A stretch of DNA of 64,000 bases, taken from Rhodocyclaceae bacterium. GTDB lineage: Bacteria > Pseudomonadota > Gammaproteobacteria > Burkholderiales > Rhodocyclaceae. Under the pieces are notes generated by a model. The model was not told where the DNA came from, searched no databases, and was given only the letters and a program-made list of their open reading frames with translations. Each line of letters begins with the position of its first letter. Position 1 is the stretch's first letter. Shown here one piece after another: positions 24,092-32,139 of this stretch. The DNA lies in NCBI GenBank assembly GCA_004379165.1, contig NKXK01000027.1:62001-126000 (forward strand), in the 5' to 3' direction. The position numbers and the translations under genes were made by a program.

Positions 24092-25189
24092 ATGTCCGCC
24101 CTCCGCTTTCACGAACTCTCCATCAAGCGCGTCGTCCCCGAAGCCGCCGGCTCGGTGGCGGTCACCTTCGACATTCCCGCCTCGGAGCGCAGCACCTTCG
24201 ATTTCCAGCCTGGGCAGTTTCTGACCCTGCGCGCCAGCGTCGATGGTCAGGAAGTCCGCCGTAACTATTCAATCAGCAGCCCGCGCAGCCGCCTGGCCCG
24301 CGCCGGCGAACTCGAAATCGGCATCCGTCCGGTGGAAGGCGGACTGTTCTCCAACTGGGCAGTGCAAAGCCTCAAGGCCGGCACCCGACTCGCGGTGATG
24401 CCGCCAGAAGGCCGCTTTACCGTGAAAAAGCAGCGCGCCATCCACCGCGTCGGTTTTGCGGCCGGTTCCGGCATCACGCCCATCCTGTCGATTGCGGCAA
24501 GCACGCTGGAGGAACAGCCGGAATCCAAGTTCACCCTGGTTTACGGCAACCGGCGCATGTCGAGCGTGATGTTCAACGAGGCCCTGCAGGACCTGAAGGA
24601 CCGCTACCGTGACCGCCTGACCCTGATCCACATACTGTCGCGCCAGGCGCAGGAAGTCGATCTGCTGCAAGGGCGCATCGATGGCGACAAGGTCCGGGCA
24701 ATCATCAAGGCGCTGCTGCCCGTCGCCAGCATGGACGAGGTCTTCATTTGTGGCCCGGAAGCGATGATCGAGGCAACTGAAAAGGCACTGATCACTGCCG
24801 GCGTTCCCCAGAATCGCGTCTACACCGAGCGCTTCAGCTCGGGCAGCGCACAGGCGGCAAAGATTCAGGCGGACACCGACGCCGCTCCCAGCCGGCAGGC
24901 AGCGGCCAAGCATATCGCGCTGACGATCGTCCTCGATGGCAAGGAGCATGAATTGCTGATCGGCACCAACGAACACGTGCTTGATGCCGCACTCGACGCC
25001 GGCCTCGACCTGCCCTTTTCTTGCAAGGCGGGTGTCTGCTGCACCTGCCGTGCCAAAGTGCTGTGTGGCGAGGTAGTGATGGACAAGAACTTCACACTCG
25101 AAGCCGATGAAATGGCCCAAGGCTATGTCCTCAGTTGCCAGGCACGCGCCCTCAGCCGACAACTGACGGTGAGTTTCGACGAACGCTGA
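24092..25189 (+). CDS. paaE: PaaE, phenylacetyl-CoA epoxidase reductase
   Basis: A 365-residue reductase with FAD-NADPH-ferredoxin order. The FAD site is RRNYSISSPRS near residue 57, the NADPH site is GFAAGSGITPILSIAAS, and the C-terminal plant-type ferredoxin domain has PFSCKAGVCCTCRAKVLCGEV and VLSCQARA with the four cluster Cys residues. It passes electrons from NADPH to the PaaA diiron centre. This domain order is the opposite of the reductase at 10289-11341, so the two enzymes are different families serving different oxygenases. The start ATG 24092 follows ACGGAGCC. Confidence 0.95.
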   Translation: MSALRFHELSIKRVVPEAAGSVAVTFDIPASERSTFDFQPGQFLTLRASVDGQEVRRNYSISSPRSRLARAGELEIGIRPVEGGLFSNWAVQSLKAGTRLAVMPPEGRFTVKKQRAIHRVGFAAGSGITPILSIAASTLEEQPESKFTLVYGNRRMSSVMFNEALQDLKDRYRDRLTLIHILSRQAQEVDLLQGRIDGDKVRAIIKALLPVASMDEVFICGPEAMIEATEKALITAGVPQNRVYTERFSSGSAQAAKIQADTDAAPSRQAAAKHIALTIVLDGKEHELLIGTNEHVLDAALDAGLDLPFSCKAGVCCTCRAKVLCGEVVMDKNFTLEADEMAQGYVLSCQARALSRQLTVSFDER

Positions 25190-25300
25190 CTGACCGGCTG
25201 CCGGCAGGGTACACTGCCGCTACCCGTACAAGAAACAACAACGAAGACCGAGGCTGCCGCGATGTCTTTGCGGTGGCCTGCTTTTATGGAGAACAAAGCA

Positions 25301-26074
25301 ATGACCCAAGTTGTACTGACCGAAGTCCACGGCAAGGTGGGCCTGATCCGCATCAACCGTCCGGAAGCGATGAACGCGCTGAACAACAACGTCGTCGATG
25401 GCATCGGCGCCGCCATCGACACCTTTGAAGCCGACGAGAATATCGGCTGCATCGTCATCACCGGCAACGAAAAGGCCTTCGCCGCCGGGGCCGACATCGG
25501 CTTCATGAAGGATTTCGACTACATGCACGCCTACAAGACGGACTTCATCACCCGCAACTGGGAACGCGTGAAGACCGCCCGCAAGCCCGTGATCGCCGCG
25601 GTCGCTGGCTTTGCCCTCGGCGGCGGCTGCGAGATGGCGATGATGTGCGACATGATCTTTGCCGCCGACACTGCCAAGTTCGGCCAGCCGGAAATCCGCC
25701 TCGGCACCATGCCCGGCGCCGGCGGCACGCAGCGTTTGCCGCGCGCTGTCGGCAAGGCCAAGGCAATGGACATGTGCCTCACCGCCCGCATGATGGACGC
25801 TGCTGAAGCCGAAAAATCTGGCCTCGTCGCCCGCGTCATCCCAGCCGACCACCTGCTGGAGGAAACCCTGAAGGCCGCCACCACCATCGCCAGCTTCTCG
25901 CTGCCGGTGATCATGATGATCAAGGAATCGGTCAACCGCGCCTACGAAAGCTCGCTCAACGAGGGCCTGCTCTTCGAACGCCGCGTCTTCCACTCCGCCT
26001 TCGCGCTGGAAGACCAGAAGGAAGGCATGGCCGCCTTCGTCGAGAAGCGGAAGGCTGTATTCAAGAATCGCTAA
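25301..26074 (+). CDS. paaF: PaaF, 2,3-dehydroadipyl-CoA hydratase
   Basis: A 257-residue enoyl-CoA hydratase. The oxyanion hole and catalytic Glu pair appear in NEKAFAAGADIGFMKD (near 63), GFALGGGCEMAMMCDMIFAA (near 105) and RLGTMPGAGGTQRLPRAVG (near 140), with the two Glu of the hydratase class in GGCEMAM and PEIRLGTMPG. PaaF adds water across the double bond of 2,3-dehydroadipyl-CoA to form 3-hydroxyadipyl-CoA. ATG 25301 is preferred to the in-frame ATG at 25262 because of the GGAGAAC site just upstream. It closes the paaA-F operon and is followed by a palindromic repeat. Confidence 0.9.
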   Translation: MTQVVLTEVHGKVGLIRINRPEAMNALNNNVVDGIGAAIDTFEADENIGCIVITGNEKAFAAGADIGFMKDFDYMHAYKTDFITRNWERVKTARKPVIAAVAGFALGGGCEMAMMCDMIFAADTAKFGQPEIRLGTMPGAGGTQRLPRAVGKAKAMDMCLTARMMDAAEAEKSGLVARVIPADHLLEETLKAATTIASFSLPVIMMIKESVNRAYESSLNEGLLFERRVFHSAFALEDQKEGMAAFVEKRKAVFKNR

Positions 26075-26089
26075 GCCAGATAGCACCAG

Positions 26090-26134
26090 CTACGGTCAAC
26101 GCGGAAAAACGACGAAAACCCGCGTCGACCGTAG
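26090..26134. repeat. Full-length palindromic copy of the dispersed repeat, after paaF
   Basis: CTACGGTCAACGCGG (26090-26104) pairs with CCGCGTCGACCGTAG (26120-26134) with one mismatch, enclosing an A-rich loop of 15 bases. It lies 16 bases after the paaF stop and 10 bases before the next start. Together with 18849-18900 it shows that the complete repeat is a palindrome of about 45-52 bases and that other copies are single arms. It could act as the operon's 3' hairpin. Confidence 0.9.
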
Positions 26135-26143
26135 AATGCCGGC

Positions 26144-27199
26144 ATGCACCCCGGCAGCCATCTTTTCGTCGACATCTCCAGCCACGGCTTCGGCCATCTG
26201 GCGATTACTGCCCCGGTATTGAACCGGCTGGCCGATCTTGTTCCGGATCTGCGCCTGACCATCCGCAGCGGCCTGCCAGCGACCAAGCTGGCGCAGCGCA
26301 TTCACGTGCCCTATGCGCTGATTCCAGGCAGCACCGATTTCGGCTATGTGATGCATGACGCCACCCGTATCGACCTCGCCACCAGTGCCGCCGCCTATCG
26401 CGCCGCCCATTCTGACTGGGCATCGCGGGTAGCCAGTGAGGCGGCCTTTATCAAGTCACTCGCACCCGACAGGGTGCTCACCAATGTCAGTTACCTGCCG
26501 CTGGCGGGCGCCGCACGGGTGGGGATTCCGGCATACAGCCTATGCTCGCTGAACTGGGCGGATCTGTTTGCCCACTATTTCGAGCACGAGCCCTGGGCGG
26601 GCGAAATTCATGCTGAGATGCTTGCGGCCTACGGCGCAGCAAAGGCCTTCCTGCGTGTCACGCCGGGCATGCTGATGCCGTCATTCACCCATTGCGTTAA
26701 CGTCGGCGTCATTGCGGCCCTCGGACAACGAAGGCTTCTTCCCACATCAGCCCGGCGCAATGTGCTGATCGCCATGGGTGGCATTGCGCACCGCCTACCG
26801 CTGGAAGACTGGCCTCGCCTGCCCGGGATATGCTGGCTGGTGCCGGCCGCCTGGCAATGTTGCCATCCGGATGCGCTTGCCTTTGAAAGCCTCGGCCTCG
26901 ACTTTACCGACCTCCTGGCCTCGGTCGATGCCGTGATCACCAAGCCGGGTTACGGCACCTTTACCGAAGCGGCCTGCAACGGGACGCCGGTGCTCTATCA
27001 GCGCCGTGAGGACTGGCCGGAGCAGGACTGCCTGATCGACTGGCTGGAGAACAACGGGTGCTGTGGCGAAGTCACTGAACAGGCACTGACTGTCGGCGAT
27101 CTGGCGCTGGCCTTGGACACGCTCTGGTCCCAACCCAAGCCCAGTGCCCCCGCCTGCGACGGTGCGCTGACGGCCGCACAGCGGATTGCGTTTGCTTAA
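26144..27199 (+). CDS. MurG-like glycosyltransferase-fold protein, function unknown
   Basis: A 351-residue protein with two Rossmann-like halves. The N-terminus SSHGFGHLAITAPVLNRL is the glycine-rich start of GT-B UDP-sugar-type enzymes, and the C-terminal donor region has DAVITKPGYGTFTEAACNGTPVLYQRREDWPEQDCLIDWL, which closely resembles MurG/GT28 donor sites. No signal peptide or membrane span is obvious. The gene stands alone between the paa operon (a repeat separates them) and maf on the opposite strand; its stop overlaps maf's stop region by 4 bases. The donor and acceptor are not evident. Its low similarity to MurG itself suggests a separate family of unknown function. Confidence 0.7.
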   Translation: MHPGSHLFVDISSHGFGHLAITAPVLNRLADLVPDLRLTIRSGLPATKLAQRIHVPYALIPGSTDFGYVMHDATRIDLATSAAAYRAAHSDWASRVASEAAFIKSLAPDRVLTNVSYLPLAGAARVGIPAYSLCSLNWADLFAHYFEHEPWAGEIHAEMLAAYGAAKAFLRVTPGMLMPSFTHCVNVGVIAALGQRRLLPTSARRNVLIAMGGIAHRLPLEDWPRLPGICWLVPAAWQCCHPDALAFESLGLDFTDLLASVDAVITKPGYGTFTEAACNGTPVLYQRREDWPEQDCLIDWLENNGCCGEVTEQALTVGDLALALDTLWSQPKPSAPACDGALTAAQRIAFA

Positions 27200-27798
27200 A
27201 GCCGGAAGCCGAAACGCTTGAGCAGTTCGCCGGTTTCGCAGACCGGCAGGCCCATGATGCCGGTGTAGCTGCCGGCGATGTATTCGACGAACAGTCCGGC
27301 CTTGCCCTGAATGCCATAGGCTCCTGCCTTGTCCATCGGTTCGCCGGACATCACATAGTGGCGGATCTCATCGGCTTCGAGTGTCCGGAAGCGGACCTGA
27401 CTGCGCGACAGGATGTATTCGGTCTGCCCCTGATGACTGACGGCCACGCCGGTCAGGACATGATGTGTCTGACCAGAAAGGCGCTGGAGGATGGCCGTCG
27501 CATCTGCCGCATCGACCGGCTTGCCGATAATCTCGCCATTGAACTCGAGCGTCGTGTCAGCGGACAGCACCGGCCGCATCGGCAGGTGCCGCTCCGCCAG
27601 CAAGGCGATACCGAACTCTGCCTTGGCCCGCGTCACGCGCTCGACGTAGACGACCGGATCTTCTCCGGGGAAGGGCGTTTCGTCCACCTCCGGGTCCTTG
27701 TGCATGCCGTCACCGAAAGCGATGGTGTCGAATTCGACGCCCATCTGGTGCAGCAATTCACGGCGTCGAGGGCTGCGGGAGGCGAGATAGAGTCGCAT
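27196..27798 (-). CDS. maf: Maf-family nucleotide pyrophosphatase
   Basis: A 200-residue Maf protein. The N-terminus LYLASRSPRRRELLHQMGVEF is the nucleotide-binding start of the family, and the metal/catalytic block is VLSADTTLEFNGEIIGKPVDAADA, with VTRAKAE in between. Maf proteins hydrolyse house-cleaning nucleotides such as dTTP/UTP or 7-methyl-GTP and are linked with cell-division control. It is the most downstream gene in a minus-strand housekeeping series (nadD, rsfS, rlmH, maf). Its end overlaps the MurG-like gene, tail to tail, by 4 bases. Substrate preference cannot be decided from the sequence. Confidence 0.9.
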   Translation of the reverse strand: MRLYLASRSPRRRELLHQMGVEFDTIAFGDGMHKDPEVDETPFPGEDPVVYVERVTRAKAEFGIALLAERHLPMRPVLSADTTLEFNGEIIGKPVDAADATAILQRLSGQTHHVLTGVAVSHQGQTEYILSRSQVRFRTLEADEIRHYVMSGEPMDKAGAYGIQGKAGLFVEYIAGSYTGIMGLPVCETGELLKRFGFRL

Positions 27799-27807
27799 GG
27801 CGGTCGC

Positions 27808-28278
27808 TTAGCCCTCGCGGTGGTAGGGATGGTTCTTGAGTACGCTGACCGCGCGGTACAACTGCTCGCACAGCAGCAGCCGTGCCATGCCATGCGGCAG
27901 GGTCAGGCTGGACAGCCGCAGGCGGTCGTCGGCCTGCTGCTTGAATTCCTCATCCAGCCCGTCGGCACCACCAATCAGCAGTGCCACGTCGCGACCGTCC
28001 TGCATCCAGGCCTCCAGCCGTTTGGCGAGCTTGAGGGTGGTCAGGTCGTCACCTCTCTCGTCGAGGACGACAATGCGGCAACTGCCGGGCAGGGCTTCGC
28101 GGATGCGGGCCTTTTCGGCCGCGAGCAACTGTTCGCGGGCTTTCGAGCCGCGCGGCTCGGGCTTGATTTCGCTGACGCTGAGCGGGAGCTCGCGCGGCAT
28201 GCGCTTCAGGTACTCGGCGCAACCGTCATTGACCCAGTCAGGCTGACGATGGCCAACGGCGAGTACCGCCAGCTTCAT
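27808..28278 (-). CDS. rlmH: RlmH, 23S rRNA pseudouridine-1915 N3-methyltransferase
   Basis: A 156-residue SPOUT-fold methyltransferase. It begins [19 protein letters not shown] and has the S-adenosylmethionine knot region [15 protein letters not shown] and [22 protein letters not shown], ending in HPYHREG, the standard RlmH tail. It methylates a pseudouridine in helix 69 of 23S rRNA. The ORF is open upstream, but ATG 28278 matches the family start and overlaps the rsfS stop by 4 bases. This rsfS-rlmH pairing is common in bacteria and supports the assignment. Confidence 0.95.
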   Translation of the reverse strand: MKLAVLAVGHRQPDWVNDGCAEYLKRMPRELPLSVSEIKPEPRGSKAREQLLAAEKARIREALPGSCRIVVLDERGDDLTTLKLAKRLEAWMQDGRDVALLIGGADGLDEEFKQQADDRLRLSSLTLPHGMARLLLCEQLYRAVSVLKNHPYHREG

Positions 28279-28640
28279 TCGCCGGCGGCCTGCTCGGCAG
28301 CCTTGCGCCGCTGGGCAGGCGTGACCTGCCAGAGTTCTTCGAGGTTGTAGTAGGCACGTACCGACGGCTGCATGACGTGGACGACGACGTCGCCGATATC
28401 GACCAGCACCCATTCGCCGGCATCCTCGCCTTCGGTGGAGACGATTTCGCCGCCGGCTTCACGCACTTTGTCCTGCACGTTGCGCGCCAGGGATTTGACC
28501 TGGCGGTTGGAGTCGCCGGTGGCGATGATCAGCCGGTCGAACATCGAGGTCAGCTTGGTGGTGTTGATGACTTCGATGTCCTTGCCCTTGATGTCTTCGA
28601 GGGCGGAAACGACGATTTTTTGCAGCTTGCGGATGTCCAT
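28275..28640 (-). CDS. rsfS: RsfS, ribosome silencing factor
   Basis: A 121-residue protein of the RsfS/Iojap family. The conserved features are [51 protein letters not shown] and [28 protein letters not shown], including the hydrophobic surface that binds ribosomal protein uL14. It blocks subunit joining under nutrient limitation. It begins at 28640, where its ATG overlaps the last base of the nadD stop codon (TGATG), and it overlaps rlmH at its end, so nadD-rsfS-rlmH-maf is one unit. Confidence 0.95.
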   Translation of the reverse strand: MDIRKLQKIVVSALEDIKGKDIEVINTTKLTSMFDRLIIATGDSNRQVKSLARNVQDKVREAGGEIVSTEGEDAGEWVLVDIGDVVVHVMQPSVRAYYNLEELWQVTPAQRRKAAEQAAGE

Positions 28641-29305
28641 CAGGGTGTCTTGTAGAGTTGGTGAAGATCAATATAGTCGAGAACGGCGTCGGGCAGCAAA
28701 TAGCGGGCAGAGAGGCCGTTGGCGAGCAGTTTGCGGATCTGCGTCGCGGAAATCGCGAGTTGGGTCATGGCGAAGGTGACGATGCTGCCAGCCGGGGCCA
28801 GCCCCAAGGCCGCCGGATCGGCAAGCCGCCGGTCGGCGAATTCGGTCGCCAGTTCGTGCGGCAGGCTGGCCGTTTCGACCGGGAAACCGGGACGGTGCGA
28901 GATGGCAATGTGCGCCAGCGCAAACAAGTCGCGCCAGCGGTGCCAGCTGGCCAGCCCGGCAAAGGCATCGGCGCCGACAAGCAGCACCAGCGGCTGTTGG
29001 TGCCCCAGTTCGCTGCGCAGGCGTTCCAGGGTATGCACGGTATAGCTGGGCGCCGCCGCCTCGACCTCGGCCGGATCGACCGAAAATCGGGCATTTTTTC
29101 GGGTTGACCGCAGCACCATCTCCAGACGCTGCTGCGCCGTCACCTGCGGCATGCCGCGATGCGGCGGCTGGCCGGCGGGAATCCAGCGCACCCCGGCGAG
29201 ACCGAGGTGATCGATGGCTTCCTCGGCCAGACGCAGGTGCCCGAAATGGATGGGGTCGAAGGTACCGCCGAAAAGGCCCAGCGGTCCCGGCAGCGAATCA
29301 GACAA
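28640..29305 (-). CDS. nadD: NadD, nicotinate-nucleotide adenylyltransferase
   Basis: A 221-residue NAD-biosynthetic enzyme. The nucleotidyltransferase motif GLFGGTFDPIHFGHLRLAEEA is at the start, and the C-terminal ISATQIRKLLANG motif is present. It makes deamido-NAD from nicotinate mononucleotide and ATP. The start is uncertain: a TTG at 29305 fits the usual length and overlaps the upstream gene's stop by 8 bases, whereas the open frame reaches ATG 29371 inside that upstream gene. An unusual stretch RSTRKNARFS (after QRLEMVL) is encoded exactly by a copy of the dispersed repeat (29079-29113) and replaces the expected helix sequence; the frame is intact, so the enzyme is probably functional. 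Confidence 0.9.
   Translation of the reverse strand: MSDSLPGPLGLFGGTFDPIHFGHLRLAEEAIDHLGLAGVRWIPAGQPPHRGMPQVTAQQRLEMVLRSTRKNARFSVDPAEVEAAAPSYTVHTLERLRSELGHQQPLVLLVGADAFAGLASWHRWRDLFALAHIAISHRPGFPVETASLPHELATEFADRRLADPAALGLAPAGSIVTFAMTQLAISATQIRKLLANGLSARYLLPDAVLDYIDLHQLYKTP
29079..29113 (+). repeat. Copy of the dispersed repeat inside nadD
   Basis: ACCGAAAATCGGGC, a T-run, then GGGTTGACCGCAG on the plus strand. This is the clearest single-arm copy. It is read on the minus strand in frame within nadD as LRSTRKNARFS, between the first Rossmann part and PSYTVHTLERL. Confidence 0.88.
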
Positions 29306-30068
29306 TTTCGGAAATGCCGAAGATGTCGCGATAGCTCGCGTAGAAGCTGGCAAAGATTGCCGGTGCGACAATCAACGCCAGCGGCATCATCACCAGCCCG
29401 GCAATGAAGCCCTGTGCGCCCGGGAAGATCAGCAGCAGCACGCCCAGCAGAACGCCGGGGATGATCGCGGAAACCAGCAGCAGGCCAAGCCCGTAATTCA
29501 GGAAGGGGCGCCAGTTCATCCAGCAGGCGACGAAGCTGAAAAACAGCGACTTGCCCAGAGTCAGCTTGTGCCAAGCGGCGAGCACCGGCGCGAACCAGTA
29601 GGCCATCAGCACCGGCACCAGCAGGATCAGCACGACCAGTGCCGGCAGCGTGAAATCGTTGTCTTCAAGGGCACTTCGTTCGGCACGGCCACCGAGCATG
29701 TAGCGCAACAGATCGCCACCGTCGATCAGCGCGGACACGCCGAGAATGCCGAGCGTGCAGCACAGGTAGAGCGCACCGAGGCCGAGCAGGGTTTTCGGGT
29801 TTTCCTTGAGGCTGCCGTAGAGCGTCTGCAGCCCGACCGGCTTCCCGCGTTCGAGATTTTGTGCCGCCTGCATCAGGCCGACCGACAGCCCGGGAATGGC
29901 CAGCGAGGCGAGCAAGGCACCGAGGATCGGCACGACATTGAGAAAGAGGACGGTGAACCAGTAGGCGACCACGAGCATGCCGAGCACCGGCGGATTGCGG
30001 CGGAAGATCGCAAAGCCACCAGCCAGCCAGCGCCAGCCAGCCGCGGGGGGAAGGGTCTGTGCGCGCAT
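29298..30068 (-). CDS. BPSS1780-type integral membrane protein
   Basis: A 256-residue protein with about six hydrophobic segments, for example VLGMLVVAYWFTVLFLNVVPILGALLASLAI and a long one near LLVSAIIPGVLLGVLLLIF, and a C-terminus ending FYASYRDIFGISEIV. The last pattern, ASYRDIF, is shared with the adjacent gene, and both are of the BPSS1780/DUF2189-like membrane family of betaproteobacteria. The function is unknown. It follows the paralogue after one base on the same strand and overlaps nadD, so the two paralogues and nadD may be in one transcript. No charged catalytic motif is visible. Confidence 0.8.
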   Translation of the reverse strand: MRAQTLPPAAGWRWLAGGFAIFRRNPPVLGMLVVAYWFTVLFLNVVPILGALLASLAIPGLSVGLMQAAQNLERGKPVGLQTLYGSLKENPKTLLGLGALYLCCTLGILGVSALIDGGDLLRYMLGGRAERSALEDNDFTLPALVVLILLVPVLMAYWFAPVLAAWHKLTLGKSLFFSFVACWMNWRPFLNYGLGLLLVSAIIPGVLLGVLLLIFPGAQGFIAGLVMMPLALIVAPAIFASFYASYRDIFGISEIV

Positions 30069-30069
30069 C

Positions 30070-30816
30070 TCAGGTACCGACGAAAATATCGCGATACGAC
30101 GCGTAGACCGCGCCGGAAAACACCGGCAACAGCAGAATCAGGCCCAGCCCGAGCGGCAGCATCGCGAAGAAGAGGGAAACGACCAGGAACACGGCGAAGA
30201 TGACCATCGGCAGCCAATTCGTGGCGCCGGCATTGAAGCTGGCCTTCATCGCCGGGATCGGCTTCATGTCATGCAGGAAAACCAGCGCCGGCGCGTACCA
30301 GGTCGCCATGATCACCGGAATCGACAGCACCATGACCAGCAATCCGGCGAGCATCACCCCGCCGAGCGCAACGCCGAAGCCAGCGACTTTGCCGGTGACC
30401 ACTCCCCCGAGCACGCCACCGCTGACCAGCAGGAAGGCGAAGAAGGCAATGCCGAAGATCCCGGCGGCAAAGATGACGCCGACCATCACCAGATCGCCGG
30501 CACGGTGACGGAAGCCGGCAAAGAGATCGGCAATGCTCGGCTCTTCGCCCTGCGCCAGATGACGACAGATCTGGATCATGCCGGCACCGAAGAGCGGCAC
30601 CAACAAGTGGGCAGCGACCTGCCCGAAGAAAGGCACGATCGAGATGGCCAGCAGCATCACCAGCAACAGCACAGTGCTGCCGATCCAGATGCCGGGATTG
30701 GCGAGAAACATCGCCCAGCCCTGACGCAACCAGTCGAAACAGGCACCGGGGTCGACTTCACGGCAGTCGCCGCTGAAGGCCTCGGGCAGCATCGGAAAAT
30801 TCGGGGTATCGGTCAT
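30070..30816 (-). CDS. BPSS1780-type integral membrane protein (paralogue)
   Basis: A 248-residue polytopic protein with about six hydrophobic segments: WIGSTVLLLVMLLAISIVPFFG, a glycine-rich segment LLVSGGVLGGVVTGKVAGFG, and a C-terminal MVIFAVFLVVSLFFAMLPLGLGLILLLPVFSGAVYASYRDIFVGT. It resembles the next gene in length, in the initial WLRQGWAMFLANPGIW pattern, and in the ASYRDIF C-terminus, so it arose by tandem duplication. It is the upstream member of the pair and follows thrB on the same strand. The function is unknown. Confidence 0.8.
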   Translation of the reverse strand: MTDTPNFPMLPEAFSGDCREVDPGACFDWLRQGWAMFLANPGIWIGSTVLLLVMLLAISIVPFFGQVAAHLLVPLFGAGMIQICRHLAQGEEPSIADLFAGFRHRAGDLVMVGVIFAAGIFGIAFFAFLLVSGGVLGGVVTGKVAGFGVALGGVMLAGLLVMVLSIPVIMATWYAPALVFLHDMKPIPAMKASFNAGATNWLPMVIFAVFLVVSLFFAMLPLGLGLILLLPVFSGAVYASYRDIFVGT

Positions 30817-30825
30817 GCGCGGATG

Positions 30826-31752
30826 CTAACGGGGCAAGAGCTGCGGAGCAAGGCGGAAACGCAACAACATGTCGCGAAAATGCAACGGATCCTTCACCGT
30901 CACCACATCACCCTGACGCGGACGATGCGCCGCCTCCAGTCGCAGCAACCAGAAGCGGAGCGCTGCCGCTCGCCGCATTGCCGGCCAGGCCTGCTTTTCC
31001 AAATCCGACAGCGGCCGGCGATCGGCGTAGCCACGAATCAGTGCTGTCAAGTTGGCGGCATCAGCGCACCAGTCGTTGGCGACCACAGCCAGATCGAATA
31101 GCCATGCATCGCGACCGGCAAAATAGAAATCAAGGAGGCCACCGAGGCTACCGTCGGCGGCCCAGAGCACATTGTCGCGGAACAAATCGGCATGGATGAC
31201 GCCGGCCGGCAGGCTGGCGTAGTCCTGCGCCCGCTGGAAGGCGAGTTCATCTGCCAGCAGGGTGCGATCCGCGTCGTCGAGCAGGGATAGAAGATCGGCA
31301 CCGACCTTTTCCCGCCAGGCTGCCCCGCAGGGATTTTCCGGCGCATCCGCAAGATCGGTGGCAGCCAGATGCAGTCGGGCCAGCATGTCGCCCAGCGCAT
31401 GGCAGTGGCCGGCATCCGGCGCGTCCTCGATGCGCCCCGGCAGGCAACTGAGCAGCGCCGCTGGTTTGCCGGCGAGCACCCGCCAGCGTTCACCGGTAGC
31501 AGTCGCCACTGGCTGCGGACAAGGCAGGCCACGCGCCGCGAGGTGTGCCATCAGGCGCAGATAGAAATCGAGTGCGGCCGGCTCGATACGCTCGAAGAGC
31601 GTCAGCACGAAGCGCCCGCGGGCGGTGCTGACAAAATAATTGGAGTTCTGCATGCCGGCGGCGATACCGGCCAGATCGGTCAGTTCACCGACAGCCAGCG
31701 GGGCCAGCCAGCCGGCCAGTTCATCGCGGCCGACCGAGGTATAGACAGACAA
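30826..31752 (-). CDS. thrB: ThrB, homoserine kinase (class II, aminoglycoside-phosphotransferase fold)
   Basis: A 308-residue kinase. The pattern is that of the APH/choline-kinase-like homoserine kinases found in betaproteobacteria: GIAAGMQNSNYFVSTARGRFVLTLFERI at the ATP-binding lobe, the Brenner motif IHADLFRDNVLWAADGSLGGLLDFYFAG with catalytic Asp and the metal-binding DFYFAGRDAWLFDLA. It phosphorylates homoserine for threonine synthesis. It begins 3 bases after the DUF2782 gene and is followed by the membrane-protein pair. The gene order thrB-DUF2782 adjacent to polA is seen in many betaproteobacteria, which supports the assignment. Confidence 0.93.
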   Translation of the reverse strand: MSVYTSVGRDELAGWLAPLAVGELTDLAGIAAGMQNSNYFVSTARGRFVLTLFERIEPAALDFYLRLMAHLAARGLPCPQPVATATGERWRVLAGKPAALLSCLPGRIEDAPDAGHCHALGDMLARLHLAATDLADAPENPCGAAWREKVGADLLSLLDDADRTLLADELAFQRAQDYASLPAGVIHADLFRDNVLWAADGSLGGLLDFYFAGRDAWLFDLAVVANDWCADAANLTALIRGYADRRPLSDLEKQAWPAMRRAAALRFWLLRLEAAHRPRQGDVVTVKDPLHFRDMLLRFRLAPQLLPR

Positions 31753-31755
31753 GGC

Positions 31756-32097
31756 TTACCAGCTATGAATGACCCACATCGGCGGGCGAATCGGATTGGG
31801 CGCAATATCCGCTTCAACAAAGCTGCCATCGCCCTGTCGGTCGACGAGGTAGTAAGGCTTGCCGACCGAGGGCGTGACCTTGACCATGTAGAGTTTGCCC
31901 TTGATGCGGAATTCCTCGCGGGTTTCCTTTTCGGCCTTGACGATGGTGACCTGCGGCTCCAGCGCGGCATCGAAAGCCTCCATGCCCGGCGGTGGCGGTG
32001 GCACGGCCGGTAGCGGCTGCAACTCTGCAGGTTGAGCGCCCTGCTGCGCCCAGACGGGTGCGGCGAGCAGAAGCAGAAGTGGAAGAATTCGGCGCAT
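31756..32097 (-). CDS. DUF2782 exported protein
   Basis: A 113-residue protein with a clear signal peptide (MRRILPLLLLLAAPVWAQQ, cut after AWAQ-like VWA). A proline-rich segment (LPAVPPPPPGM) is followed by the DUF2782 core: EPQVTIVKAEKETREEFRIKGKLYMVKVTPSVGKPYYLVD and a C-terminal PNPIRPPMWVIHSW. It is periplasmic and its function is unknown. It lies directly before thrB, a typical neighbour for this family in betaproteobacteria between polA and thrB. Confidence 0.9.
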   Translation of the reverse strand: MRRILPLLLLLAAPVWAQQGAQPAELQPLPAVPPPPPGMEAFDAALEPQVTIVKAEKETREEFRIKGKLYMVKVTPSVGKPYYLVDRQGDGSFVEADIAPNPIRPPMWVIHSW

Positions 32098-32139
32098 GGC
32101 GTGTCCTTGATGGTCTTTGGATGTTCTGACTCGATATTA

